NCBI RefSeq assembly: GCF_019075875.1
Contig: NZ_JAHOOZ010000001.1
Coordinates: 4,278,001 to 4,342,000, forward strand
From: Novosphingobium sp. G106
Lineage (GTDB): Bacteria; Pseudomonadota; Alphaproteobacteria; Sphingomonadales; Sphingomonadaceae
Direction: 5' to 3'
DNA: 64,000 bases
Below, one piece after another: positions 8,823 through 17,577 of the stretch. Each line of letters begins with the position of its first letter. Within the stretch, counting starts at the first letter, position 1. Below the pieces are notes generated by a model. The model was not told the origin of the DNA. It searched no databases and worked only from the letters and a program-made list of their open reading frames with translations. A program made the position numbers and the translations under genes.

Positions 8823-9449
8823 ATGGACACATTCATCCTCCACGAAGACCCCTGCAGCGGCAATTGCTACAAGATCCGGCTCACCGCGGCGCTGCTCGGG
8901 CTGCCGATCGAGCGGCGGTTCTACGACATTCGCAAGGGCGAGACGCGGACGCCGGAATTCCTGCGTGAGGTCAACGCCAATGGCCGCATTCCGGTACTGC
9001 AGATCGGGGAGGGCGCGGCTGCGCGCTTCCTGCCTGAGAGCAACGCTGCCTGCTGGTACCTCGCCGAAGGCAGCGCGCTGATTCCGGACAATCGCTTCGA
9101 CCGGGCCGACATGCTGCGCTGGATGTTCTTCGAGCAGTACAACCACGAGCCCAACGTCGCGACGCTGCGCTTCTGGCTGTCGATCGTCGGCGAGGGCGAT
9201 CTGAGCGACGCCCAGCGCGGCCAGATCGCGGCCAAGCGCGCGGGCGGCGAGGCTGCGCTGGCGCTGATGGACGAGCATCTCGCCAGCCGTGACTGGTTCG
9301 CGGGCGACCGAGCATCGCTCGCCGACATCGCACTCTATGCCTATACCCATGTCGGTGAGGAGGGCGGCTTCCGGCTGTCCGACTATCCGGCGGTCCGCGC
9401 CTGGTTGGACCGCATTGCGGCCCTGCCCCGCTATGTGCCGATGGATTGA
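8823..9449 (+). CDS. Glutathione S-transferase family protein
   Basis: A 208-residue protein with an N-terminal thioredoxin-like domain (LHEDPCSGNCYKIRLTAAL, then NGRIPVLQ and PESNAACWYLAE) and an all-helical C-terminal domain containing the conserved SLADIALYAY capping region. The PESNA block replaces the usual ES glutathione gamma-glutamyl contact. It probably conjugates or reduces small electrophiles with glutathione; the substrate is unknown. ATG 8823 is chosen; a GTG two codons upstream is also in frame. It follows the quinone reductase closely, so the two may act together in detoxification. Confidence 0.88.
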   Translation: MDTFILHEDPCSGNCYKIRLTAALLGLPIERRFYDIRKGETRTPEFLREVNANGRIPVLQIGEGAAARFLPESNAACWYLAEGSALIPDNRFDRADMLRWMFFEQYNHEPNVATLRFWLSIVGEGDLSDAQRGQIAAKRAGGEAALALMDEHLASRDWFAGDRASLADIALYAYTHVGEEGGFRLSDYPAVRAWLDRIAALPRYVPMD

Positions 9450-9455
9450 ACCGGC

Positions 9456-10205
9456 TTAGTACTCGTAGCCTTGGTCGGTCCGTTCGACATTGGTCGTCGG
9501 CGCGGCCGCTTGGCTCAGCGCGCGCTCCTGCTTCCATTCGGCGTCCGCCTGAGCGAACTCGCGCTGTTCCTGCGCCGCGTCGGGATCGACCGTGCGGATC
9601 GCGCTGCCGTTCACACTGGGCTCGGACGAACGGCCCGAACCGGAAAACGCCAGCAGCAGCGTCGTCAGCTTTTCCGGGTTGTTCTTGAGGTCGAGCGCGC
9701 GCGCCATTTGCTTCTCGTTGGTTGCAACCGCGATCGCCAGAAGCATGGTCGAGAGGCCCGAGGTTTCGGATTTCGCGCTCGAACCCATCTCGAGGCTGCG
9801 CCCGGTCGCTTTCAGCAGGCCTTGCAGGGCGTTCTCGATCTTGCGCTCGCTGACCACCATCTCCTTGCCGCCGATCGTGGCATGGACTTCCGGGACTCTG
9901 ACGAATGCGTGCACGACCGTCGCCTGGCCGCCGTCCTTGGCTTCGAGCTTCAGGCGGACGGTGGCGGGAAAGCTGCCGCTGCCGGGGATCGTGTAGAGGA
10001 TTTCCCCATCGCTTGGCCGGCTGCGCTGGAAGGTGATGCCGGGAAATACGATCTGCGCCTGGCTGATGTCGGCCGCCAGCAGCGGCGCATAGACTACCTC
10101 GACCGGCCGCTTGATCTCGACGGCGAAATCCTCGGCATCGCTGCCTTCGCCGCAACCGGCGAGCAACACTGCCGGCGCCAGAACCGCAAATCCCCAAAAC
10201 CGCAT
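9456..10205 (-). CDS. Uncharacterised lipoprotein
   Basis: A 249-residue protein with a lipoprotein signal: hydrophobic N-terminus and lipobox LLAGC at about residues 14-18, so it is probably exported and acylated. The mature part contains a beta-rich stretch (about 30-110), an Ala/Leu-rich region with TMLLAIAVATNEKQ, and a charged C-terminal tail with EWKQERALSQ. I do not recognise the family. It is divergent from trcR and convergent with the GST gene, so context gives no functional hint. Confidence 0.72.
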   Translation of the reverse strand: MRFWGFAVLAPAVLLAGCGEGSDAEDFAVEIKRPVEVVYAPLLAADISQAQIVFPGITFQRSRPSDGEILYTIPGSGSFPATVRLKLEAKDGGQATVVHAFVRVPEVHATIGGKEMVVSERKIENALQGLLKATGRSLEMGSSAKSETSGLSTMLLAIAVATNEKQMARALDLKNNPEKLTTLLLAFSGSGRSSEPSVNGSAIRTVDPDAAQEQREFAQADAEWKQERALSQAAAPTTNVERTDQGYEY

Positions 10206-10385
10206 GTCTCGTCCCCTGGATGACGCGCGATGCTCATAACTAGGAATGCTTAAGCTTTGGTGCGTTCCACTTGCCGAACCGGGCGATTGCGCCTAGATGA
10301 CGGTCGGTACGGCCGCTCCGCGAGGGGCGGCCCTTATTGTTTCTGCCGAATTTTCGAACAAGATTTCCCGAGTGGAGAAGAACCC

Positions 10386-11087
10386 GTGACCCAGCCCACC
10401 CCGCTGATGCCGCATGCGACCGCATCCTGGCTCGTCGACACCACGTCGCTGACCTTCGAGCAGATCGCCGAATTCTGCGGGCTGCACATCCTCGAGGTTC
10501 AGGCCATGGCCGACGATCTCGCCAGCAGCAAGTACACGGGCCGCGATCCCGTTCGCGCCGGCGAGCTCAACATGGCCGAGATCGAGAAGGGCCAGGCAGA
10601 CCCCAACTATTCGCTCAAGATGCAGAAAGCGCCGGTTACGGTCAATCGCACCAAGGGCCCGCGCTACACGCCGGTGTCGAAGCGCCAGGACAAGCCCGAC
10701 GGCATCGCCTGGATCCTGCGCCACCACCCCGAGATTTCGGACGCGCAGATCGGCAAGCTGATCGGCACGACGCGCAACACGATCGCGGCGATTCGCGACC
10801 GCTCGCACTGGAACATCGCCAACATCCAGCCGAAGGATCCTGTAACGCTGGGTCTTTGCTCGCAGCGCGAGCTCGATGCCTTGGTGGCCAAGGCGGCGAA
10901 GAAGGCGGGCATCGTCGACGACGGCCTGGCCGACCAGCGCCTTGGCGACGACCGCGAGGCCCTTATCGAGGAACTGCGCGCCGAGCGCGAGGCCGCGACC
11001 AAGGCGGCCGGCGAAGCCGCGCAGGAACTCGAGGCCCAGGCTTGGCTCGAAGCCAAGCGCGCGGCCGAGGCCGCCGGCGAGGCCTGA
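10386..11087 (+). CDS. trcR: Cell cycle regulator TrcR / DUF1013 family protein
   Basis: A 233-residue protein of the alphaproteobacterial DUF1013 family, annotated in databases as cell cycle transcriptional regulator TrcR. It has two helix-turn-helix-like segments: one around SLTFEQIAEFCGLHILEVQ (about 20-38) and one around ISDAQIGKLIGTTRNTI (about 117-133). The C-terminal 60 residues are Glu/Ala/Arg-rich and probably coiled coil. GTG 10386 is selected since GGAG lies about 10 nt upstream and the family N-terminus (PHATASWLVDNT-like) follows; ATG 10407 is the alternative. The DNA target is not evident. Confidence 0.83.
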   Translation: MTQPTPLMPHATASWLVDTTSLTFEQIAEFCGLHILEVQAMADDLASSKYTGRDPVRAGELNMAEIEKGQADPNYSLKMQKAPVTVNRTKGPRYTPVSKRQDKPDGIAWILRHHPEISDAQIGKLIGTTRNTIAAIRDRSHWNIANIQPKDPVTLGLCSQRELDALVAKAAKKAGIVDDGLADQRLGDDREALIEELRAEREAATKAAGEAAQELEAQAWLEAKRAAEAAGEA

Positions 11088-11099
11088 GGCCCATTATCA

Positions 11100-11132
11100 G
11101 TCAGTTCGGAGCATTTGCCGCTCCGAACTGAC
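11100..11132 (+). terminator. Strong hairpin after trcR, probable terminator
   Basis: A perfect 13-bp inverted repeat (arms 11100-11112 and 11120-11132) with a 7-nt loop begins 12 bp after the trcR stop. No clear T-run follows, so it may be a terminator lacking the usual tail, or an RNA-stabilising structure before the acyl-CoA ligase gene. Confidence 0.55.
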
Positions 11133-11187
11133 ATTGCTGTAAACAAGCCCGCTTGCCCTTCGCGCGGGGACAGTCCACACTCTTCTC

Positions 11188-12873
11188 ATGGAAGAGGGGA
11201 TCGGACCGGAAATCTGGCGCACGCGCTACGCGCATCCTGGCGTCTGGGATCAGCAGTTTCCGCCGCTCGCCATGACCGATCTCTTTGCCGAGGCAGCGGC
11301 GAAGCGCGGCGATGCGCCGCTGGTCGACTTCTATGGGCGCATTTACAACTACAAGGACATGCTGGCCGAGGCGCGTCATTTTGCCGCCGGCCTCCAGGCC
11401 ATGGGCGTCGGCAAGGGTGACCGCGTCGGGCTCTACCTGCCCAACGTTCCCACCTATATCCCGGCCTATTTCGGCGCGATGTTCGCCGGCGCCACCGGGG
11501 TGAACTTCTCGCCGCTCTACACCGCGCGCGAGCTCGAGGCGCAGGTCGAGGATTCGGGCACGCGGCTGATGGTCACGCTCGACTCGCCGGCCCTGTTGCC
11601 GACCGCGCTCGAAGTGCTGAAAAGTTCGTCGCTCGAAAAGCTGATCGTCGCCCATCTCGCGGACATGCTGCCTTTCGTCCAGAGCCTGGGCCTGCGGATG
11701 TTCCGCCGCCGCGAGATCGCGCCGATCCCGAAGCAGGCCGATGTCATCCATTGGCGCGACGCCTTGTCCCCGGCCGAGCCCAAGCCGGTAGCGATCGATC
11801 CGCTGACCGATCTGGCGCTGCTGCAATATACCGGCGGCACCACCGGCACGCCGAAGGGCGCGATGCTGACGCACCAGAACCTGTCGGCCAATGCCCGCCA
11901 ACTCGTGGTGATCGATCCGCACCGCAGCGAACGCGACGTGATCCTGGGCGTGCTGCCGTTCTTCCACGTCTTCGCCAATGCCTGCGTTCTCAACCGGACG
12001 GTGTTCGACGGCGGCTCGATCGCGTTGCTGCCGCGGTTCAATGCCGGGCAGGCCTTGAAGACACTGGCGCGCACCCAGGCCACCGCGATCCCCGGGGTGC
12101 CGACGATGTACCAGGCTTTGCTCGATCATCCGGATCTGGAGAAGACCGATTTCTCCTCGCTGCGCACCTGCGTTTCGGGCGGCGCGCCGCTGCCGGCGCC
12201 GGTCAAGCAGCGCTTCGAGGAGGCGACCGGTGCGCGGCTGATCGAAGGCTACGGCCTGACCGAGACCTCGGGCGTGGTCACGACCAATCCCTACGAGAAC
12301 GGCGACCGCTCGGGCACCATCGGCCAGCCGCTGCCCGGCACGCGATTGCGGCTGCTCGACAAGGAAGACCCGACGCGCGACGCGCCGCCTGGCGAACCGG
12401 GCGAGCTGGTCGTCAACGGCCCGCAGGTCATGCTCGGCTACTGGAACCGGCCCGAGGCGGCGGCTTCGGCCTTTGCCGAGATCGACGGCGAGCGCTGGCT
12501 GCGCACCGGAGACATCGCGGTGATCGAGCCCGACGGCTTCGTCCGCATCGTCGACCGCAGCAAGGACATGATCGCGGTCGGCGGTTTCAAGGTGTTCCCG
12601 AGCCAGGTCGAGGCGGTGCTGTTGCAGCATCCCGCGGTAAAGGAAGCGCTCGTGATCGGCGTGTCGGACAATTATCGCGGCGAAGTGCCGCGCGCTTTCG
12701 TGACGTTGCACGAGGATGCGGAAGCCGACGGCACCGCGCTCAAGGACTGGGTCAACGAGCGGCTCGGCAAGCACGAGCGCGTCGACAGCGTCGTGGTTCG
12801 GCTCAGCCTGCCCAAGACCATGGTCGGCAAGCTCGACCGCAAGGCGCTGCGCGAAGAGGTCGCGGCAGCTTAG
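11188..12873 (+). CDS. fadD: Long-chain fatty acid--CoA ligase
   Basis: A 561-residue ANL-superfamily adenylating enzyme that activates fatty acids to acyl-CoA via acyl-AMP. Core motifs are in order: the P-loop YTGGTTGTPKGAM (about 213-225), GYGLTET, the WLRTGDIA block with the AMP-binding Asp, and the hinge/C-terminal VDRSKDMIAVGGFKVFP. Length and the N-terminal WRTRYAHPGVWDQQ region fit bacterial FadD enzymes. It is alone between trcR and the convergent bactofilin gene. Related enzymes for bile acids, terpenoids or aromatics cannot be excluded. Confidence 0.88.
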   Translation: MEEGIGPEIWRTRYAHPGVWDQQFPPLAMTDLFAEAAAKRGDAPLVDFYGRIYNYKDMLAEARHFAAGLQAMGVGKGDRVGLYLPNVPTYIPAYFGAMFAGATGVNFSPLYTARELEAQVEDSGTRLMVTLDSPALLPTALEVLKSSSLEKLIVAHLADMLPFVQSLGLRMFRRREIAPIPKQADVIHWRDALSPAEPKPVAIDPLTDLALLQYTGGTTGTPKGAMLTHQNLSANARQLVVIDPHRSERDVILGVLPFFHVFANACVLNRTVFDGGSIALLPRFNAGQALKTLARTQATAIPGVPTMYQALLDHPDLEKTDFSSLRTCVSGGAPLPAPVKQRFEEATGARLIEGYGLTETSGVVTTNPYENGDRSGTIGQPLPGTRLRLLDKEDPTRDAPPGEPGELVVNGPQVMLGYWNRPEAAASAFAEIDGERWLRTGDIAVIEPDGFVRIVDRSKDMIAVGGFKVFPSQVEAVLLQHPAVKEALVIGVSDNYRGEVPRAFVTLHEDAEADGTALKDWVNERLGKHERVDSVVVRLSLPKTMVGKLDRKALREEVAAA

Positions 12874-13250
12874 TCCTGCGAGCTTGCGAGGATCAGGTGC
12901 GTTTCGGCGTTTTCCGGCGAGGTCTTCGCGCCGCGCGGCTGCAGGCGGCCGTCGACGAGCGCGCCCTGCTCGATCGTCAGCGCGTCGTAGTGGACGTCGC
13001 CTTCGATCCGCGCACTCTTGAGGATCACCAGCTCGCGCGCAGAGATCGTACCGCGGACCTTGCCGGCCAGTCGCGCAGTTTCGGCAGTCACCGCGCCGAC
13101 GATCTCGCTGCTCTCGCCCTGGACCAGAGCAGCGCAGGCGATGTCACCTTCGACCTTGCCGTCGATGTGCAGGTCGGCCGAGGCGGTGATGTCGCCGCGG
13201 ATTGCGGTATCGGCGCCGAGCACCGAGAAGGTGGAGCCTTTGCCCGCCAT
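12870..13250 (-). CDS. Bactofilin (polymer-forming cytoskeletal protein)
   Basis: A 126-residue protein with a right-handed beta-helix DUF583 core: repeated short strands such as IRGDITASADLHIDGKVEGD and later VRGTISARELVILKSARIEG, flanked by short disordered ends. Bactofilins polymerise without nucleotide and usually scaffold cell wall enzymes at curved or polar membrane sites. ATG 13250 is the last start before the core and sits 4 bp from the stop of the upstream M23 peptidase gene, so the two are co-transcribed. This pairing matches known bactofilin-M23 endopeptidase modules for cell shape. The stop overlaps the convergent fadD stop by 4 bp. Confidence 0.93.
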   Translation of the reverse strand: MAGKGSTFSVLGADTAIRGDITASADLHIDGKVEGDIACAALVQGESSEIVGAVTAETARLAGKVRGTISARELVILKSARIEGDVHYDALTIEQGALVDGRLQPRGAKTSPENAETHLILASSQD

Positions 13251-13254
13251 GCGG

Positions 13255-14397
13255 TTAGTTGCGGCCACCGGGGCTTCCGGCCCGGGCTTCTTCGAGAACA
13301 TGGGGGGCTGCCTCCAGGAAGGGCCGCGGGTTGACGGGCCGGTCGTTGATCCGGACTTCGAAATGCAGGTGCGGGCCGGTCGAGCGGCCGCTGGAGCCGA
13401 TGGCGCCGATGAGGGCGCCGGCCTTGACCGGCTGGCCGACCGTCGCGTGGAAGGCAGACATGTGCGCATAGCGCGTCATCAGGCCGTTGCCGTGGTCGAT
13501 CTCGATGCAATTGCCATAGCCCTGGCGCTGGCCGACGAAGGCGACCTTGCCCTTGGCCGCGGCGTAGATCGGCGCGCCGATCGGGCCCTTGAAATCGAGC
13601 CCGGCGTGGAAGGCGCCTTCGCCGGTAAAGGGGTCGGAGCGGTAGCCGAAGCCCGAGGAGATGAATTCCATCGAGGCCGGCAGGGTATTGGGAATGCCCG
13701 AAAGCCCACGCTCGAGCAGGCCCATGCGGGCGAGGCTGAGGCCGAGGCGGCGGAAGCGCGGATCGAGCGAGCCATCGGCTGACGTAGCGAGGTGCATCAG
13801 CGGACCACCCTGCGCACTCTTGTCGTCGAGCTGGGCGATCATCGTCTCGGGATTGAGGCCGAGCGCGCGGATCGCTGAAGAGGCGCGCTCCGAACGCCGG
13901 TCGGCGAGGCGGGTCATGTTCTCGACGAAGGCGAGCTGGCGCGCTTCGATGCGGGCCAGGCCGGCGGCCTCGGGCAGCGCAGCGCTGACCTTGTCGACGG
14001 TCCGCTTGGCCTCGCTGCTGCTGTTGGAAACGGTTTCGCCGGCCTTGGCATCGGCTGGTAGCTCGCCGACCTGGCTCTCGACCATCTTTTCGATGAAGTC
14101 CTGCCGGCGGGCGAGGTCGGCGGCGGTCGCGTCGAGGTTCTTGCGGTAGGCGGAGACGCGGCTCTCGGCGGAGGCTACATCGGCTTCGCGGTTCAGCAGC
14201 GCCAACCGATTACGCGTCGACAGGATCTGCGAAATGGCGACACTCGCCATGGTGACGATCCAGGCCGCGAGCAATAGCGCGACGACGCCGGCGACCGCCA
14301 TCTGCAGCCGCGAGGAAATCTTGATGAAACGGACCTGTCCCTGCGAACGCATGAAAAACTCGCGTTCGGGAAACACCGCCCGCAGGCGGCTCTGCAT
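13255..14397 (-). CDS. Membrane-anchored M23 (LytM) peptidoglycan endopeptidase
   Basis: A 380-residue protein with one N-terminal membrane segment (about 30-55), a periplasmic coiled-coil region, and a C-terminal LytM domain (about 250-365). Zinc ligands are intact: HAGLDF and HLHFEV, with YAHMS between, so it should be an active D,D-endopeptidase. The operon with bactofilin suggests it is recruited by that scaffold to remodel cell wall locally. Start is uncertain: ATG 14397 keeps the RLRAVFPEREFF stretch usually seen before the membrane segment; TTG 14421 and ATG 14352 are alternatives. Confidence 0.88.
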   Translation of the reverse strand: MQSRLRAVFPEREFFMRSQGQVRFIKISSRLQMAVAGVVALLLAAWIVTMASVAISQILSTRNRLALLNREADVASAESRVSAYRKNLDATAADLARRQDFIEKMVESQVGELPADAKAGETVSNSSSEAKRTVDKVSAALPEAAGLARIEARQLAFVENMTRLADRRSERASSAIRALGLNPETMIAQLDDKSAQGGPLMHLATSADGSLDPRFRRLGLSLARMGLLERGLSGIPNTLPASMEFISSGFGYRSDPFTGEGAFHAGLDFKGPIGAPIYAAAKGKVAFVGQRQGYGNCIEIDHGNGLMTRYAHMSAFHATVGQPVKAGALIGAIGSSGRSTGPHLHFEVRINDRPVNPRPFLEAAPHVLEEARAGSPGGRN

Positions 14398-14480
14398 GCC
14401 GCCGGCAGTTGCAACTTTCAAAGCGACCCCGTGCTTATAGCCTTTTTACCCCACGGCTGGCGCGGCTAGCAGCTTCATTA

Positions 14481-14500
14481 CCTAGGGGCGAATCCCTAGG
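14481..14500. repeat. Short inverted repeat between the M23 peptidase and proA genes
   Basis: CCTAGGG (14481-14487) and CCCTAGG (14494-14500) form a perfect 7-bp stem with a 6-nt loop. It lies in the 282-bp divergent region between the M23 peptidase start and the proA start. Nothing else in this gap looks like a gene; the repeat could be an operator for either side. Confidence 0.4.
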
Positions 14501-14679
14501 GACGATTCACGCCGAGTCGAGCGCCGGTAGCGACGAATGGTGAAAAGTGCGCACAACGCGCGGGTTCGCGCCTCACATTTAGGTAACGATTTAGTTGGAG
14601 GGGCGATTCGCTCCCAACTCTATCGCCGGTCGGATACACTGCGGTGACAGGCGCGCCGCCGGGTGCTAGGCGCGGGATC

Positions 14680-15954
14680 ATGGCTACGCAGACTCTCGTT
14701 ACGGAAACCCCCGAGGCGCTCGTCGCCCGCATGGCCGAGACCGGCCGCGCCGCGCAACGTCGGTTGGCGCTTTTGTCCGACACCGAGAAGGCCGCTGCAC
14801 TGCGCGCTGCCGCGCAGGCGCTCCGTGATGCCGAGGGCGAAATCCTCGCCGCCAACGCGCGCGACTATGCCGCGGGAGAGGCCAACGGCCTGACCGGTGC
14901 CATGCTCGACCGGCTGAAGCTCGATGCGAAGCGGCTGGCCGGCGTTGCCGATGCCGTGGCCCAGGTCGCCGAGCTGGCCGATCCCGTCGGCCAGGTCATC
15001 GATCGTAGCGAGCGACCCAACGGCCTCCGGCTCAGCCGGGTGCGTGTGCCGATCGGGCTGATCGGCATTATCTACGAAAGCCGCCCCAACGTTACCGCCG
15101 ACGCCGCGGCCCTTGGCTTCCGCTCGGGCAATGCCGTGCTGCTGCGCGGCGGCAGCGAGGCGGTCAATTCCAACCGCGCGATCCACGCGGCGCTTGTCCG
15201 CGGGCTCGAATCGGTCGGCGCGCCCGTCGATGCGATCCAGCTCGTGCCCACGCAGGACCGTGCGGCGGTCGGCGCCATGCTGACCGCTGCCGGCCTGATC
15301 GACATGATCGTGCCGCGCGGCGGCAAGAGCCTCGTCGCGCGCGTCCAGGCCGATGCCCGCGTGCCCGTGCTCGCGCACCTCGATGGCATCTGCCACACCT
15401 ATATTCATTCGTCTGCCGATCCGGAGATGGCGCGGACTATCGCGCTCAACGCCAAGATGCGGCGCACGGGCATCTGTGGGGCGATGGAGACATTGCTGCT
15501 CGACGCACTGTTTCCGCATTCGGCCGATGTCGTGACCGCATTGCTCGACGTCGGCTGCGAACTGCGCGGCGATGCCCGTGCCTGCGCGCTCGATCCGCGC
15601 ATCCTGCCGGCAGCGGCCAACGACTGGGATACCGAGTACCTCGACGCGATCCTTTCGGTCGCGGTGGTCGACGGGCTCGACGCGGCGCTGGCGCATATCG
15701 CGCAGCACAGCTCACACCATACCGACGCGATCGTCACGGCCGACGACGCTGCGGCCGAGCGATTCCTCGATGAAGTCGACAGCGCCATCGTCATGGTCAA
15801 CGCCTCGACCCAGTTCGCCGACGGCGGCGAATTCGGCCTCGGCGCGGAGATCGGCATCGCCACGGGCCGCCTCCACGCGCGCGGCCCGGTCGCGCTCGAA
15901 GGGCTGACGACCTACAAGTGGGTCGTGCGCGGAACCGGCCAAGTTCGTCCTTGA
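14680..15954 (+). CDS. proA: Gamma-glutamyl phosphate reductase (glutamate-5-semialdehyde dehydrogenase)
   Basis: A 424-residue aldehyde-dehydrogenase-fold enzyme of proline biosynthesis that reduces gamma-glutamyl phosphate with NADPH. The catalytic cysteine is in RRTGICGAMETLL (about C266). Other family blocks are IGLIGIIYESRPNVTAD, LRGGSEA and the C-terminal FADGGEFGLGAEIGIAT. ATG 14680 gives the normal length; an in-frame GTG-type extension upstream is unlikely. proB is not adjacent. It heads a run of same-strand genes with nadD, whose start overlaps its stop. Confidence 0.95.
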   Translation: MATQTLVTETPEALVARMAETGRAAQRRLALLSDTEKAAALRAAAQALRDAEGEILAANARDYAAGEANGLTGAMLDRLKLDAKRLAGVADAVAQVAELADPVGQVIDRSERPNGLRLSRVRVPIGLIGIIYESRPNVTADAAALGFRSGNAVLLRGGSEAVNSNRAIHAALVRGLESVGAPVDAIQLVPTQDRAAVGAMLTAAGLIDMIVPRGGKSLVARVQADARVPVLAHLDGICHTYIHSSADPEMARTIALNAKMRRTGICGAMETLLLDALFPHSADVVTALLDVGCELRGDARACALDPRILPAAANDWDTEYLDAILSVAVVDGLDAALAHIAQHSSHHTDAIVTADDAAAERFLDEVDSAIVMVNASTQFADGGEFGLGAEIGIATGRLHARGPVALEGLTTYKWVVRGTGQVRP

Positions 15955-16607
15955 GCAGAGGATTGCCGCGCTACGTCGGCCTGCTCGGCGGCAGCTTCAA
16001 TCCAGCGCACGGCGCGCATCGGCGGATCACGCTGTTCGCGCTCGATGCGCTGGAGCTCGACGAGGCCTGGTGGCTGGTTTCACCGGGCAATCCGCTGAAG
16101 CCTACGCAAGGCATGGCGCCGCTGTCCAAGCGCTTCGCCTCGGCCCGGCGGACGGCCCGCCGCGCCCCGATCCGGGTCTCGGCCGTCGAGCGCGAACTGG
16201 GTACGCGCTATACCGCCGAGACGCTCAAGAAGCTGCAGCGCCGCTATCCGAACCGGCGCTTCATCTGGCTGATGGGGGCCGACAATCTCGCCCAGTTGCA
16301 CCGCTGGAAAGACTGGCGAAAGCTCGCCCGGTCCATGCCGATTGCAGTTGTCGCCCGTCCGGGGTATGATGAAGCCGCTGTCGCGAGCCCCGCGATGGCC
16401 TGGCTCAGGCGTTTCCGGACGTCCGCCGCCAGTATCCGCAACCGGACTGGATGGAGCGCTCCGGCGCTGGTGTTATTGCGTTTCGATCCCGATAGGCGTT
16501 CGGCCACGGCAATCCGCCAGGCCGATCCGCACTGGGCAGACAGCCTCGAAACAGGCGGTTTGCGCGACGGGGTAACGCACCGTTCCATCCCATCGGGTGC
16601 GGAATGA
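15951..16607 (+). CDS. nadD: Nicotinate-nucleotide adenylyltransferase
   Basis: A 218-residue nucleotidyltransferase of NAD synthesis that adenylates nicotinate mononucleotide. The N-terminal signature GLLGGSFNPAHGAHRRI contains the GSFNP and H-x-x-H type ATP contacts, and the C-terminal region has a SATAIR block equivalent to the ISST-like motif. No ATG is available near the expected N-terminus: TTG 15951 overlaps the proA stop (TTGA), and TTG 15963 is a second option. I prefer 15951 for the translational coupling, with low certainty about the exact codon. Confidence 0.88.
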   Translation: MSRGLPRYVGLLGGSFNPAHGAHRRITLFALDALELDEAWWLVSPGNPLKPTQGMAPLSKRFASARRTARRAPIRVSAVERELGTRYTAETLKKLQRRYPNRRFIWLMGADNLAQLHRWKDWRKLARSMPIAVVARPGYDEAAVASPAMAWLRRFRTSAASIRNRTGWSAPALVLLRFDPDRRSATAIRQADPHWADSLETGGLRDGVTHRSIPSGAE

Positions 16608-16731
16608 GCCCAAAGGGCAAACCCGCGAGCGCGCTGACTTCCTGCGGTAACATTTTCCGATCAATTCTTGACCGCGTAAGCGCGCTTCCCATTTGTCATA
16701 GTGTTATTTCAGAGGAGCAATTTCGACTTAC

Positions 16732-17148
16732 ATGAACCAGGCGCAATCCCAGCCGGCCGCCGCCGGCGCTGCCGCCCCCGCCCCAGCTTCTCCCGTCGCT
16801 GCTGAGCAAGACTCGCTGCACGCGCTGGTGCTGACCTCGCTTGACGACGATCAGGCGCAGGAGGTTGTCTCCATCCCGCTCGAAGGCAAGAGCACGATCG
16901 CGGACCACATGGTCATCGCCTCGGGCCGCTCGACCCGCCAGGTAACCGCCATGGCGCAGAAGCTGGCCGAGCGGATCAAGAAGGCCGGGTTCGGCAATGC
17001 CCGGATCGAGGGTCTTCCCGCTGCCGACTGGGTCCTGGTCGATGCCGGCGACATCGTCGTGCACCTGTTCCGCCCCGAAGTGCGCAGCTTCTACAACCTC
17101 GAGCGCATGTGGGCATTCGGAGACAGTGCGGCCCTCGGAGCCGCGTGA
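16732..17148 (+). CDS. rsfS: Ribosome silencing factor RsfS
   Basis: A 138-residue protein. After an Ala/Pro-rich N-terminal extension of about 25 residues, the RsfS/Iojap domain is clear: HMVIASGRSTRQVTAMAQ, then WVLVDAGDIVVHLFRPEVR and FYNLERMW. RsfS binds uL14 on the large ribosomal subunit and blocks subunit joining in starvation. AGAGGAG lies about 14 nt before the ATG, slightly far. Its stop overlaps the rlmH start (GTGA). It follows nadD, as in many bacteria. Confidence 0.95.
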   Translation: MNQAQSQPAAAGAAAPAPASPVAAEQDSLHALVLTSLDDDQAQEVVSIPLEGKSTIADHMVIASGRSTRQVTAMAQKLAERIKKAGFGNARIEGLPAADWVLVDAGDIVVHLFRPEVRSFYNLERMWAFGDSAALGAA

Positions 17149-17567
17149 GGCTCCACATCATTGCCAGAGGCAAGATCGGCCGCTCGCCCGAGGCCGAACT
17201 TGTCGATCGCTATGCCAAGCGTATTGCCTGGCCGTTCAAGCTCAGCGAGCTGCCCGACGTGGGCGGCACGCTCCCGGCACCGCTTACGCCTTCGCGCGAT
17301 ATCCTGCTCGACGAGCGCGGCCGCCAGCTTTCGTCAGAGGAATTCGCCGCCCTGCTCGGCCGCTGGCGCGACGACGGGGTGCGTGAGACGCGCTTCCTGA
17401 TCGGCGCGGCCGATGGGCACGGCGATGAAGGACGGGCCAAGGCCGATCTGCTCATTGCCTTCGGTGCGATGACCTGGCCGCATATGATGGCCCGGGCCAT
17501 GCTCGCCGAACAATTGTGGCGCGCGACCAGCATTCTTGCTGGCCATCCCTACCACCGATCTGGTTAA
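17145..17567 (+). CDS. rlmH: 23S rRNA (pseudouridine1915-N3)-methyltransferase
   Basis: A 140-residue SPOUT methyltransferase that modifies pseudouridine 1915 in helix 69 of 23S rRNA. It begins LHIIARGKIGRSPEAELVDRY, contains FLIGAADGHGDE for SAM binding in the trefoil knot, and ends with the characteristic HPYHR motif. GTG 17145 overlaps the rsfS stop and gives the family length. The rsfS-rlmH pair is widely conserved. Confidence 0.95.
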   Translation: MRLHIIARGKIGRSPEAELVDRYAKRIAWPFKLSELPDVGGTLPAPLTPSRDILLDERGRQLSSEEFAALLGRWRDDGVRETRFLIGAADGHGDEGRAKADLLIAFGAMTWPHMMARAMLAEQLWRATSILAGHPYHRSG

Positions 17568-17577
17568 GACCGACGTT

